From positions 1 to 64,000 of the forward strand of contig NZ_JIAV01000001.1 in assembly GCF_000620645.1 (NCBI RefSeq): a DNA stretch of 64,000 nt. Direction: 5' to 3'. This DNA is from Nocardioides sp. URHA0032 (GTDB lineage: Bacteria; Actinomycetota; Actinomycetes; Propionibacteriales; Nocardioidaceae). Of this stretch, positions 7,543-15,918 are shown in pieces; within the stretch, counting starts at the first letter, position 1; each line of letters starts with the position of its first letter. A model generated the notes under the pieces. That model did not search any database. It had not been told where the DNA came from and saw nothing but the letters and a program-made list of their open reading frames with translations. A program made the position numbers and the translations under genes.

Positions 7543-8862
7543 TCAGTCCTCCGCGGAGCTCTCCTCGACCGGATCGTCCTCGACAGGAGGGACCTCGGCC
7601 GGCTCCTCCACCGGCTCCTCCACCGGCTCCTCCACCGGCTCCTCGGCCTTCAGGATCGCCTCGACCAGGATCGGTCCGGCGATCTCGACCTGCCACGGAC
7701 GGGCGCCGTAGCCTGCGAGCTGGTCGGCGACGGCCGCGCCCAGGCGCTCGGCGTCGCGGGTGGACGGGGGAGTCCAGAGGGTGCGGCGCAGGTAGTCCGG
7801 GGTGAGCACGTTCTCGACGGGGAGGTTGAGCTCCTCGGCGCGGGCGGTCATCGCGTCGCGGGCGAGGGCCAGGCGGCGGGCCGCGACCGGGTCCTTCTCG
7901 GCCCAGGCACGGGGCAGCGGCGGGCCGTCGCCCCGCGGCGAGCGCGTGGGCAGCTCGGACTCGGGCATCTCCGCGACCTCGCGAAGGGCGGCGACCCAGC
8001 GGCTGGCGTAGCGCTCGGCGCCCCGGCCGTGGAAGCCCTTGGTGGACAGCAGCGTGTCGCGGTCGGTCGGCAGCGCCTGCGCGGCCGCGACGATGGCGGC
8101 GTCGGGGATGATCCGGCCCGGCGTCACGTCGCGCTGCTCGGCGAGGCTGTCCCGCACCTCCCACAGGGCGCGGACGGCGCCGAGGCCGCGGCGACCGCGC
8201 ACCCGGTGCACCCCGGAGGTACGCCGCCACGCCTCGAAGCGCGGCGTCGGCTCGAAGCCGCGGAGGTACTCGAACTCCTGCCGCGCCCACTCGTCCTTGC
8301 CCGCAGCGATGAGCTCGGCCTCGAGGAGCGTCCGGAGCTCGACGAGCACCTCGACGTCGAGGGCGGCGTACTCCAGCCACGGCTGGGGCAGCGGGCGCGT
8401 CGACCAGTCGACCGCCGAGTGCTCCTTGGCGAGGCGCGCACCGAGCAGGCTCTCGACGAGGGTGGCGAGCCCGACCCGGGGGTAGCCGAGCAGCCGCCCG
8501 GCGAGCTCGGTGTCGAACAACGCCGACGGGTGGAGCCCGACCTCGGCGAGGCAGGGGAGGTCCTGGGTCGCCGCGTGCAGGATCCACTCGGTGCCGTCGA
8601 GCACCTCCTGCAGGGTCGGCAGCGAGCCGAACGGGATCGGGTCGAGCAGGAAGGTGCCGGAGCCCTCGCGGCGCAGCTGGATCAGGTAGGCGCGCGAGGA
8701 GTACCGGTAGCCGGACGCCCGCTCGGCGTCGATCGCGACGGGGCCGCTGCCGGCGCCGAGCTTCTCGACCAGGTCGGCGAGGCCGGCCTCGGTGTCGACG
8801 ACGGCCGTCAGGCCGTCGCGCAGGGTGAGGAGGGGCGGTTCCGGGGCTTCCTCAGAGGTCAT
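7543..8862 (-). CDS. rnd: Ribonuclease D-like 3'-5' exonuclease with HRDC domain
   Basis: A 439-residue DEDDy exonuclease with an HRDC domain. Acidic catalytic residues are visible: D45/E47 in AIDAERASG, D101 in ATQDLPC, and Y165 with D169 in YAALDVEVL. The HRDC region spans roughly 224-300 and ends in an STKGFHGRG-type motif. RNase D trims RNA 3' ends. The order DUF3000-rnd next to hemE is what I remember from M. tuberculosis (Rv2680-Rv2681). The start lies one base after the DUF3000 stop, so the two genes are co-transcribed. The C-terminus carries a non-conserved acidic tail of EEPV repeats encoded by the 12-base tandem repeat at 7601-7648. Confidence 0.9.
   Translation of the reverse strand: MTSEEAPEPPLLTLRDGLTAVVDTEAGLADLVEKLGAGSGPVAIDAERASGYRYSSRAYLIQLRREGSGTFLLDPIPFGSLPTLQEVLDGTEWILHAATQDLPCLAEVGLHPSALFDTELAGRLLGYPRVGLATLVESLLGARLAKEHSAVDWSTRPLPQPWLEYAALDVEVLVELRTLLEAELIAAGKDEWARQEFEYLRGFEPTPRFEAWRRTSGVHRVRGRRGLGAVRALWEVRDSLAEQRDVTPGRIIPDAAIVAAAQALPTDRDTLLSTKGFHGRGAERYASRWVAALREVAEMPESELPTRSPRGDGPPLPRAWAEKDPVAARRLALARDAMTARAEELNLPVENVLTPDYLRRTLWTPPSTRDAERLGAAVADQLAGYGARPWQVEIAGPILVEAILKAEEPVEEPVEEPVEEPAEVPPVEDDPVEESSAED
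7601..7648. repeat. 12-base tandem repeat (four units) coding the acidic tail of RNase D
   Basis: Three identical copies of GGCTCCTCCACC (7601-7636) and one variant GGCTCCTCGGCC (7637-7648) lie in tandem. On the minus strand they encode EEPV-EEPV-EEPV-EEPA in the C-terminal tail of the RNase D-like protein. The unit keeps the frame, so copy number could change without disrupting the enzyme. Confidence 0.9.
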
Positions 8863-8863
8863 G

Positions 8864-9502
8864 TCAGCGCCCCGGGCCTCGCTGCCCGCGACGGCTCGGC
8901 ATCACGGCGACGCCTTCCGGCACCGGCGGCAGCCCGACGGCGGTGCACAGCAGCTCGCCCCACGCCTCGACGTGCGGGGCCAGGTCGAGCGGCGCCAGCG
9001 CGGGCGCCTCGTCGGGGATCATCGGCGTCCACGAGGCGCGGATCTCGATCTGGGCGGTGCCGCCCTCGTCGGACATCCCGCCGAAGCTCTCGGTCGAGAC
9101 CCGGGTGACGGTGCCGGAGATCGCGCCGTACGACGCGCCGTGCGCGTCGAGCGCCTCGGTCAGCCAGGACCAGCCGACGGCGCCGAGCATCGGGTCGACC
9201 GCCAGCTCGAGGTCCACCTCGGCGCGGGCGTACGCGACGCAGCGGAAGGTGCCGTCCCAGGCGTCGTTGCCCGCGGGGTCGTGCAGCAGGATGATCCGGC
9301 CGGTGCCGAGATCGGTGTCGTCGACCGTCACGTCCGCGGACAGGGCCGAGGCGTACGGCGCGATCCGCTGGGGCGCGGGCATCTCCTCGCAGAGGATCTC
9401 GGGGCGCAGCCGCGCCGCGCGCATGGTCGCCACCGCGTCCCGGAACTCCGGGGGCACGGCGCCCGCACCCGTTCCCGGGTGCGTCTCCTGACCGACGACC
9501 AT
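8864..9502 (-). CDS. DUF3000 family protein
   Basis: A 212-residue protein of the actinobacterial DUF3000 family, judged from the overall sequence (VPPEFRDAVATMRAAR, RIAPYASALSADV, and RASWTPMIPDEAPALAPLDL near the C-terminus) and from its position upstream of rnd and divergent from hemE. No biochemical role is known to me. No signal peptide, membrane span or metal motif is visible. ATG 9502 is six bases from TACTGT (9514-9509 on the minus strand), a leaderless-type start. The stop is one base from the rnd start. Confidence 0.82.
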   Translation of the reverse strand: MVVGQETHPGTGAGAVPPEFRDAVATMRAARLRPEILCEEMPAPQRIAPYASALSADVTVDDTDLGTGRIILLHDPAGNDAWDGTFRCVAYARAEVDLELAVDPMLGAVGWSWLTEALDAHGASYGAISGTVTRVSTESFGGMSDEGGTAQIEIRASWTPMIPDEAPALAPLDLAPHVEAWGELLCTAVGLPPVPEGVAVMPSRRGQRGPGR

Positions 9503-9572
9503 GAAGTCACAGTAGGTCGATCCGGCCGGTCCCGATGTGCGAACACGCCGGGTGACCTGCGAGGCTTCACCC
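9503..9572. promoter_or_regulatory. Divergent leaderless-type promoters for DUF3000-rnd and hemE
   Basis: The 70-base gap carries two -10-like boxes, each six bases from a start codon: TACTGT on the minus strand (plus-strand 9509-9514) for the DUF3000 ATG at 9502, and GAGGCT at 9561-9566 for the hemE GTG at 9573. No Shine-Dalgarno-like sequence precedes either start. This supports leaderless transcription in both directions. Confidence 0.55.
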
Positions 9573-10589
9573 GTGACGAGCGCCTTCCTCCTCGCCGCAC
9601 GGGGCGAGCCGGTGCCGCACACGCCCGTGTGGTTCATGCGCCAGGCGGGGCGCTCGCTGCCCGAGTACCTCGAGGTCCGCAAGGGCGTCGGCATGCTCGA
9701 GTCCTGCATGGACCCCGACCTCGTGACCGAGATCACGCTCCAGCCGGTCCGCCGCTACGGCGTCGACGCGGCCATCTTCTTCTCCGACATCGTGCTGCCG
9801 CTCAAGGCGGTCGGTGTCGACCTCGACATCAAGCCCGGCATCGGCCCGGTCGTCGCGAAGCCGGTCGAGACGCTCGCCGACGTCGAGGCGATCCCGGACC
9901 TCACCGCCGAGCACGTGCCCTACATCGACCGGGCCGTCCGCAACCTGGTCTCCGAGCTGGGCGAGACGCCGCTCATCGGGTTCGCGGGCGCGCCGTTCAC
10001 GGTCGCGTCGTACCTCGTCGAGGGCGGGCCGTCCAAGGAGCACGCCCGCACCAAGGCGATGATGTTCGGCGCCCCCGACGTCTGGGACGCGCTGATGCGC
10101 AAGATCGCCGGCATCGCCGCGACGTACCTCGAGGTCCAGGTCGGCGCGGGCGCCTCCGCGGTGCAGCTGTTCGACTCCTGGGCCGGCGCCCTGACCCCGG
10201 CCGACTACGAGGCCTTCGTGATGCCGCACTCCGCGCGGGTGCTGGAGCGGGCGGGCGCGCTGGGCGTGCCGCGCATCCACTTCGGCGTCGGTACGTCGAA
10301 CCTGCTCGGCCTGATGGGTGCGGCCGGCGCGGACGTGGTCGGTGTCGACTGGCGGACGCCGCTCGGCGACGCGATCGACCGGGTCGGCGACCGGTGCGTC
10401 CAGGGCAACCTGGATCCCACGCTGGTGTTCGCGCCGACCGAGGTGATGACCGCCCGCGCAGCGGAGATCGTCGAGGCCGGCCGGAGGGCGAAGGGCCACA
10501 TCTTCAACCTCGGCCACGGCGTGATCCCGTCGACCGACCCGGACCAGCTCAAGCGGCTGACGGAGTTCGTGCAGACCTACCCGCGCTGA
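9573..10589 (+). CDS. hemE: Uroporphyrinogen decarboxylase
   Basis: A 338-residue enzyme that decarboxylates uroporphyrinogen III to coproporphyrinogen III in haem synthesis. The N-terminal signature FMRQAGRSLPEY and the GVDAAIFFSDI segment are diagnostic, and HIFNLGHGVIPSTDPDQL closes the barrel near the C-terminus. I start at GTG 9573 rather than 9537 because MTSAFLLAARGEPV aligns with the usual family N-terminus and GAGGCT lies six bases upstream. The last 41 bases overlap the end of the convergent DUF4349 gene. cgoX (13709) and chdC (20218) downstream complete a coproporphyrin-type haem set. Confidence 0.95.
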   Translation: MTSAFLLAARGEPVPHTPVWFMRQAGRSLPEYLEVRKGVGMLESCMDPDLVTEITLQPVRRYGVDAAIFFSDIVLPLKAVGVDLDIKPGIGPVVAKPVETLADVEAIPDLTAEHVPYIDRAVRNLVSELGETPLIGFAGAPFTVASYLVEGGPSKEHARTKAMMFGAPDVWDALMRKIAGIAATYLEVQVGAGASAVQLFDSWAGALTPADYEAFVMPHSARVLERAGALGVPRIHFGVGTSNLLGLMGAAGADVVGVDWRTPLGDAIDRVGDRCVQGNLDPTLVFAPTEVMTARAAEIVEAGRRAKGHIFNLGHGVIPSTDPDQLKRLTEFVQTYPR

Positions 10590-11520
10590 TCCGGCGCCGG
10601 ATCGCCCGGACCAGCAGGTACGCAGGCGGCCCGAGGATCCCGAGCACCACCAGCCACGGCAGCAGCGCGCCCAGCAGGGTCGCCAGCCCGACGGCGAACG
10701 CCGCCAGCGCGTCCCAGCCGGCCGACAGCCCGGCGAAGAACCCGGACCTGTCCTCCTCGGCCTTCGGGACCACCCTGGCGGGGGTCTCGTCGATGCTCAC
10801 GGTGATCGTCGACATCGAGGTCTGGCCGCGCAGGTACGCCGCCTGCCGCTCCAGCGAGTCGAGGTCGGCCTGCCGCTGCGAGAGCTCCGACTCGATCGCC
10901 ATGATGTCCCGGATGCTCTGCGCCCGGTCGAACAGCACGGTGATCCGGGCGATGCTGCGCTTCTGGGCCGCGAGCCGGCTCTGGGTGTCGATCAGCTTGG
11001 TCGTGACGTCGTCCTCGCTGGAGTTCGCCGACACCAGCTCGGTGCCCTCGGTGCCCTGGAGGTCGGCCATCGCGTCGCCGAAGCTCTCGGTCGGGATCCG
11101 CAGCACCATGTTCGTGTACGCCGGCTTGCCGTCGTCGTCGGTGGTGGTCTTCTCCTCGGTGACCTCGCCGGCGTAGCGGCCGACGACGCGGCGTACGTCG
11201 AACTGCGCCTTGCCGACGTCGTCGGCGCGCAGCTCCACGTCGCCCTTGCGGATCACCGCCCGCGACATCACCTCGGGACCGGGCTCGACCCGGTTCCTGG
11301 CGCCCGCGCCGTACGACTGCGCCAGGTCGGCGTTCGCGCGCACGCCGTCGGCGGGGGCCGGTGCCTCCGCGGCCACCGGGGCCGAGCCCGCGGCGCCCGA
11401 GTCGCCGCCACCGCCGGCACCGTCGCTGCCACTGCACCCGGCCAGGGCGCCCGCGAGCAGCACGGAGAGCAGGGCGAGGCCGGGGAGGAGGGTGCGCTTC
11501 GGCGCACGGGACGGGGTCAT
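10549..11520 (-). CDS. DUF4349 domain membrane-anchored lipoprotein
   Basis: A 323-residue DUF4349 protein. It has a signal peptide with lipobox LAGALAGC near residue 29, a Gly/Ala-rich linker, and the DUF4349 core (RAVIRKGDVELRADDVGKA ... LRIPTESFGDAM ... SRLAAQKRSIARITVLFDRA). A coiled-coil region rich in Q, R and E follows, then a C-terminal transmembrane segment (about 275-305) and a basic tail. It should be a cell-envelope protein; the function of the domain is unknown to me. Its ATG overlaps the LysR stop as ATGA, so it is translated from the LysR mRNA. Its 3' end overlaps hemE by 41 bases. DUF4349 beside hemE is a recurring actinobacterial arrangement. Confidence 0.85.
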   Translation of the reverse strand: MTPSRAPKRTLLPGLALLSVLLAGALAGCSGSDGAGGGGDSGAAGSAPVAAEAPAPADGVRANADLAQSYGAGARNRVEPGPEVMSRAVIRKGDVELRADDVGKAQFDVRRVVGRYAGEVTEEKTTTDDDGKPAYTNMVLRIPTESFGDAMADLQGTEGTELVSANSSEDDVTTKLIDTQSRLAAQKRSIARITVLFDRAQSIRDIMAIESELSQRQADLDSLERQAAYLRGQTSMSTITVSIDETPARVVPKAEEDRSGFFAGLSAGWDALAAFAVGLATLLGALLPWLVVLGILGPPAYLLVRAIRRRISAGRSARTPSAA

Positions 11521-12455
11521 GCGCTCTGGGACGTGACCTCCGCGAGATCGGTTCCCGACCGGTGCGCACGGGCCCGGGCGACCAGGGCGGCCTCGAGGTC
11601 CCGGACCGGCCGCGGCACGTGCTGCAGGCGGCGCTGCTGCAGCACCAGGCTGACCGAGGTGCTGTCGTTCGCGAGCGGACGGGCGGTGATCAGCCCGGCC
11701 CGCTCCAGCGGGTCGCCCGCCACGCTGTAGTCGGGGAGCACGGCGAGCCCGAGGCCCTCGGCGACCATCACCTTGCCCAGCTCCGCGCCGTGGGTCGTGT
11801 ACGACGTCGAGGGCATGTCCGGGCCGAAGAGCCGGTTCGCGAACCGGTGCATCAGGTAGCCCTCGCGCATCGCCACGAACGGCTCGGCGCGCAGCTGGTC
11901 GGTCGTCACCTCGGCGTACGCCGTGAGCGGGTGGTGTGCCGGCAGCACGGCGACCGGTCGCCCGTGCACCAGGCTGGTGCCGACCACGTCGGTCGGCGGG
12001 TCGTCGCCCTCGAGCACGTTGACGAGGCCCAGGTCCAGGGCGCCGTCCAGCAGGCCCTGGTGGATGTCGGCGGGCTGGTTGCTGACCACCTCGACGGTGC
12101 AGCCGGGATCGGTGCCGCGGAGGTCGCGGACGGCCGGGACCAGCAGGGTGGCCGTCGCCGCGCTCACCGTGCCCACCCGCACGACGTGGTGCGCGGCCGC
12201 CTGGTCCCCGGCCGCGGTCCGGAGGCGGTCCACGGCCTCGAGCACCTCGGCCATGTTCTGCAGCAGCTCGCGACCGCGGCGGCTGATCCGCGCCCCGGAG
12301 CGGCGCCGGTCGAGCAGCGTCACGCCGAGCTCGCGCTCGAGCTTGGTGACCGCCTCGCTGAGTGCGGGCTGGGAGATGTGCAGCCGCTGGCTGGCCCGGC
12401 GCAGCGACCCGTGCTGGGTCACCGCGGTGACGTACTCGAGCTGTTCGATGCGCAC
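11517..12455 (-). CDS. LysR-family transcriptional regulator
   Basis: A 312-residue LysR regulator. The winged helix-turn-helix occupies about residues 1-60 (LEYVTAVTQHGSLRRASQRL, then SQPALSEAVTKLERELG), followed by the substrate-binding domain. The GTG start at 12455 has GGAG about 10 bases upstream. It is divergent from the two flavin-reductase genes at 12604 and 13140, the classic LysR geometry, so these are its probable targets. The inducer is unknown; related sets often respond to sulfur supply, which is only an analogy. Its stop overlaps the next ATG (ATGA), tying it to the DUF4349 gene. Confidence 0.9.
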   Translation of the reverse strand: MRIEQLEYVTAVTQHGSLRRASQRLHISQPALSEAVTKLERELGVTLLDRRRSGARISRRGRELLQNMAEVLEAVDRLRTAAGDQAAAHHVVRVGTVSAATATLLVPAVRDLRGTDPGCTVEVVSNQPADIHQGLLDGALDLGLVNVLEGDDPPTDVVGTSLVHGRPVAVLPAHHPLTAYAEVTTDQLRAEPFVAMREGYLMHRFANRLFGPDMPSTSYTTHGAELGKVMVAEGLGLAVLPDYSVAGDPLERAGLITARPLANDSTSVSLVLQQRRLQHVPRPVRDLEAALVARARAHRSGTDLAEVTSQSA

Positions 12456-12538
12456 CTGGTGGTCTCCTCTCGCGGTGGGTGAGAGGCGGTCCCTGTCACC
12501 CGATCACCGACTCCGCCCGCCGTGAGGGGCCGATCGGC

Positions 12539-12590
12539 TTGAACCGCCACCAAAAGTACAGCAATCTGATCGACATAAGTTAGAAAGAGC
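12539..12590 (+). promoter_or_regulatory. Promoter and probable LysR-binding region before the flavin reductases
   Basis: An AT-rich island stands out here in an otherwise very GC-rich window. TTGAAC (12539-12544) and CAATCT (12562-12567) form a -35/-10 pair with a 17-base spacer. The segment CTGATCGACATAAGTTAG just downstream could be part of a LysR site (T-N11-A type). The exact operator is not resolved. Confidence 0.45.
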
Positions 12591-12603
12591 GGAGGTGGTC
12601 GGA

Positions 12604-13143
12604 ATGTCGCAGCACGACCCAGCGGGCCGGCCCACGGCCCGGGTGTCCGTGGTCGTCGGGAACCCGAAGCCGCGCAGCCGCACGTTGGCGGCCGCGACGT
12701 ACCTAGCCCGCGAGCTCGCGGGGCACCAGCCGGACCAGGTCGTCGACCTGGCCGACCTCGGGCCGCGGCTGCTCGACTGGCAGGACGCGCTGGTGGGCGA
12801 GCTGGTCACCGAGGTCGGCGCCGCCGACCTGGTGGTCGTCGCGTCGCCGACGTACAAGGGCGCCTACACCGGGCTGCTCAAGCTGTTCCTGGACCGCTTC
12901 GCCACCGACGGGCTGGGCGGCGTGGCCGTGCCCCTGATGCTCGGCGCCGGGCCCGGTCACGCGCTGGCACCGGAGCTGACGCTGCGACCGGTGCTCACCG
13001 AGATCGGCGGCATCGTGCCGGCCAGGGGCCTGTACGTCGTCGACTCGGCGTACGACGACCCCGCGGCGTACCAGCCCTGGCTCGACCTCGCCCGGCCCGT
13101 CATCGGCGCCGTCCTCGACAGCAGAACGGGAGCCACGGCATGA
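12604..13143 (+). CDS. NAD(P)H-dependent FMN reductase (SsuE/MsuE-like)
   Basis: A 179-residue flavodoxin-fold reductase. VSVVVGNPKPRSRT matches the phosphate-binding loop of NADPH-dependent FMN reductases, and VVVASPTYKGAYTGLLKLFLD is the characteristic second motif. Such enzymes supply reduced FMN to two-component monooxygenases, e.g. in sulfonate use. No monooxygenase is encoded nearby. ATG 12604 follows GGAGG with normal spacing; the upstream GTG 12595 is less likely. The stop overlaps the next start (ATGA), and the divergent LysR gene probably controls the pair. Confidence 0.85.
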   Translation: MSQHDPAGRPTARVSVVVGNPKPRSRTLAAATYLARELAGHQPDQVVDLADLGPRLLDWQDALVGELVTEVGAADLVVVASPTYKGAYTGLLKLFLDRFATDGLGGVAVPLMLGAGPGHALAPELTLRPVLTEIGGIVPARGLYVVDSAYDDPAAYQPWLDLARPVIGAVLDSRTGATA

Positions 13144-13643
13144 CCGTCAGCCACCTGCCCACCAACCAGGACCTCGACCCCGGGCGGCTGCGCGAGGCGT
13201 TCGGGGTCTTCCCCAGCGGCGTGGTCGCGGTCGCCGCCGAGGTGGACGGCGAGCTGGTCGGCCTCGCGGCGAGCTCGTTCACCTCCGTGAGCCTCGAGCC
13301 GGCCCTGGTGTCGTTCTCCGTGGCGAACTCCTCCAAGACCTGGCCGACGCTGCGCCGGTCCGGCCACCTCGGCGTCACCATCCTCGCCGACCACCACGAC
13401 GACGTGTGCCGGCAGCTGGCCGGCCCGGTCGCGAGCCGCTTCGACGGGCTCGCCGTCACCACGACCGACGACGGCGCGACGCTGCTGGACGAGGGCCTGG
13501 CGCGCTTCGACTGCACGATCTACCGCGAGGTGGAGGCCGGCGACCACACGATCGTGCTGCTGGAGCTGCACGCCGTGGAGCACGAGACCACGTCCTCGCC
13601 GCTGGTGTTCCACCGCAGCGGATTCGGCCGACTGGCCGGTTGA
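13140..13643 (+). CDS. Flavin reductase-like FMN-binding protein
   Basis: A 167-residue protein of the flavin reductase-like domain family. The start LREAFGVFPSGVVAVAAEVDG, then GLAASSFTSVSLEPALVSFSV and LLELHAVEH, are the family's usual signposts. Members are NAD(P)H:flavin oxidoreductases or reductase partners of monooxygenases. Having two flavin reductases in tandem (see 12604) is unusual; one may be the reductase of an oxygenase encoded elsewhere. It is translated by ATGA overlap with the upstream gene. Confidence 0.85.
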   Translation: MTVSHLPTNQDLDPGRLREAFGVFPSGVVAVAAEVDGELVGLAASSFTSVSLEPALVSFSVANSSKTWPTLRRSGHLGVTILADHHDDVCRQLAGPVASRFDGLAVTTTDDGATLLDEGLARFDCTIYREVEAGDHTIVLLELHAVEHETTSSPLVFHRSGFGRLAG

Positions 13644-13708
13644 TCTCCCGCGCCGCGGCCGCACGCACCCGCTGCCGCGGCGCGGGACCCCTCTGGGAGA
13701 CTCGAGGG

Positions 13709-15022
13709 GTGAGCAGGGTGGTCGTGGTCGGCGCCGGAGTCGGCGGCCTGACCGCGGCGCATGACCTGGTCTCCGCGGGCCACGACGTCCTGGTGCTGGA
13801 GGCGGCGCCTCGCGTGGGCGGCAAGCTGCTCCGCGCCTCGGTCGGCGGCGTGACCGTCGACGTGGGCGCGGAGGCGATGCTGAACCGGCGCCCCGAGGGC
13901 GTCGAGCTGGCCCGCTCCCTCGGGCTGCCCCTCGAGCACCCGACGCTGGCGTCCTCGCGGATCTGGACGCGGGGCGCACTGCGGCCGCTGCCGCGGTCGC
14001 TGATGGGAGTGCCGCTCGAGGACCCCGGCCCGTCCGGCGTGCTGTCGCCGGAGGGCCTGGCCCGGTTCCGCGCGGCGGTCCCCGCACCCGTGGAGGGCGA
14101 CGTGTCGGTCGGCGACCTGGTCGACGCGGTCTACGGGGCGGAGGTGACCGACCGGCTGGTCGAACCGCTGCTCGGTGGTGTGTACGCCGGGCACGCGCGC
14201 CGGCTGTCCACCCGGTCGACCGTGCCGCAGCTGGTCCCGCTCGTCGAGGGCGGGGCGCTCCCGGCGCCGACCTCCGACGCACCGGTGTTCGCAGGCATCC
14301 CGGGCGGCATGGGCCGGCTGCCGGAGCTGCTGGCGGCGACGCTCTCGGTGCGGACCGGTGCGACCGTGCGCGAGCTGCGGCGCACCGACTCCGGCTGGGC
14401 GCTGACCGTGGGGCCGACGACCGCCGCCGAGGAGCTCCTCGCCGACGCGGTCGTCCTCGCCGTGCCCGCCGCCCCGGCGGCGCGCCTGCTCGCCGGCGTG
14501 GCGCCGGTCGCCGCCGCCGAGCTCGGCTCGATCGACTACGCCTCGATGGTGGTGGTGACGTTCGCGTTCCAGGCGTCCGACGTCCCCGAGCTCGCGGGGA
14601 CCGACTCGTCGGGCTTCCTGGTGCCGCCGGTCGACGGCCGGCGGATCAAGGCCTCGACGTTCTCGTTCGCGAAGTGGGGCTGGGTCCGCGCCGCCGGCGA
14701 CGGGCTGCTGCTCCTGCGCACCTCGCTCGGCCGGCACCGCGAGGAGTCCGCCCTGCACGCCGACGACGAGGACCTGGTCGCCTGGTCGCTCGCAGACCTC
14801 CGCGAGGCGGTCGGTGGGTCCGCGGCCCCCGTGGACACCCACGTCCAGCGCTGGGGCGGCGGCCTGCCGCAGTACGCCGTCGGCCACCTCGACCGGGTCG
14901 AGCGGATCCGGGCCGCGGTGTCCGCCGTGCCCGGGCTCGCGCTGTGCGGAGCCGCCTACGACGGCGTGGGCATCCCCGCCGTCATCGCGTCGGCGCACCG
15001 GGCGGCGGCGCAGATCGACTAG
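13709..15022 (+). CDS. cgoX: Coproporphyrinogen III oxidase (coproporphyrin-forming), HemY/HemG type
   Basis: A 437-residue FAD enzyme. The N-terminal dinucleotide fold VVVVGAGVGGLTAAHDL, then GGKL and the GAEAMLNRRPEG segment, are those of HemY-type porphyrinogen oxidases. In Actinobacteria this family oxidises coproporphyrinogen III to coproporphyrin III, not protoporphyrinogen; this follows from family knowledge and from the presence of chdC downstream. The GTG start has GAGACT six bases upstream. The stop shares CTAG (15019-15022) with the convergent aminotransferase gene. Often annotated as protoporphyrinogen oxidase. Confidence 0.9.
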   Translation: MSRVVVVGAGVGGLTAAHDLVSAGHDVLVLEAAPRVGGKLLRASVGGVTVDVGAEAMLNRRPEGVELARSLGLPLEHPTLASSRIWTRGALRPLPRSLMGVPLEDPGPSGVLSPEGLARFRAAVPAPVEGDVSVGDLVDAVYGAEVTDRLVEPLLGGVYAGHARRLSTRSTVPQLVPLVEGGALPAPTSDAPVFAGIPGGMGRLPELLAATLSVRTGATVRELRRTDSGWALTVGPTTAAEELLADAVVLAVPAAPAARLLAGVAPVAAAELGSIDYASMVVVTFAFQASDVPELAGTDSSGFLVPPVDGRRIKASTFSFAKWGWVRAAGDGLLLLRTSLGRHREESALHADDEDLVAWSLADLREAVGGSAAPVDTHVQRWGGGLPQYAVGHLDRVERIRAAVSAVPGLALCGAAYDGVGIPAVIASAHRAAAQID

Positions 15023-15918
15023 GCGACCGGCGTCCCCTCGGACGCGGTCCGCTCGAGGTACGCCGCGGACAGGCGGGTGACGAACGGACCGGGCCGGCCG
15101 GCGCCGATGGTGCGGCCGTCGACGGTGAGGACCGGGGTGACACCGCCCATGGTGCCGGTCACGAACACCTCGTCGGCGGTGTGGACCTCGGTCAGCGAGA
15201 AGTCCCCGACGACCGTCGCGATCCCAGCGGTCGCACAGAGCTCGAGGATCGTCTCCCGGGTGATGCCCTCGGGGCACGCGCGGGTCGTCGAGGTGCGCAC
15301 CACGCCGTCCTTCACGTGGAAGACGTGCGTGGCGTTCGTCTCGGCCACGAACCCGGCGTCGTCGAGCATCAGCGCGTCGTCCGCCCCGGCGACGTTCGCC
15401 TCGATCTTCGCGAGGATCGAGGTGAGCAGGTTGTTGTGGTGGATCTTCGGGTCGAGCGAGTCGGGACGGGTCCGCCGCACCGAGGAGGTGACCAGCGAGA
15501 TCCCGCTGTCGTCGTAGACCGGCGACTTGAACTCCGCAAGCACGATCAGCGTCGGACCGGACTGGTTGAGCCGCGGGTCCATGCCGCTGGTGATCTTCAC
15601 GCCGCGGGTGAGCGTGAGCCGGATGTGCACGTCGTCGGTCATCGCGTTGGCGGCGAGCACGTCGCGGATCCGCGCGGTGATCTCCGCCTCGGAAGGCACG
15701 GAGGTGAACGCCAGCGCCTGCGCCGATCGTCGCAGCCGGGCCAGGTGCTCGGTGAGCTTGAAGATCCGGCCGCCGTACAGCCGCAGCCCCTCCCACACCG
15801 CGTCGCCGCCCTGCACGACCGAGTCGAACGGGCTGATCCCGGCCTGGTCGCGGTGCACCAGCCGGTCGTCGATCCCGACGACGAGGTCGCGGTTGCGCTC
15901 GTCCCAGTGCTGTTGCAT
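15019..15918 (-). CDS. Class IV aminotransferase (IlvE/D-amino acid transaminase fold)
   Basis: A 299-residue fold-type IV PLP enzyme. WEGLRLYGGRIFKLTEHLARL is the N-terminal family pattern, SLDPKIHHNNLLTSILAKIEA carries the likely PLP lysine, and ALMLDDAGFVAETNATHVFHV is the usual 'E-x-N' phosphate-region motif. Branched-chain aminotransferase, D-amino acid transaminase and aminodeoxychorismate lyase share the fold, and I cannot choose among them from sequence alone. Its ATG overlaps the upstream sulfotransferase stop by one base (TGATG), so the two are translated together. Confidence 0.85.
   Translation of the reverse strand: MQQHWDERNRDLVVGIDDRLVHRDQAGISPFDSVVQGGDAVWEGLRLYGGRIFKLTEHLARLRRSAQALAFTSVPSEAEITARIRDVLAANAMTDDVHIRLTLTRGVKITSGMDPRLNQSGPTLIVLAEFKSPVYDDSGISLVTSSVRRTRPDSLDPKIHHNNLLTSILAKIEANVAGADDALMLDDAGFVAETNATHVFHVKDGVVRTSTTRACPEGITRETILELCATAGIATVVGDFSLTEVHTADEVFVTGTMGGVTPVLTVDGRTIGAGRPGPFVTRLSAAYLERTASEGTPVA

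Noticed and set aside
7601..7648. Tandem repeat considered as a CRISPR-like array
   Set aside because: Units are contiguous 12-mers in a coding frame with no spacers.
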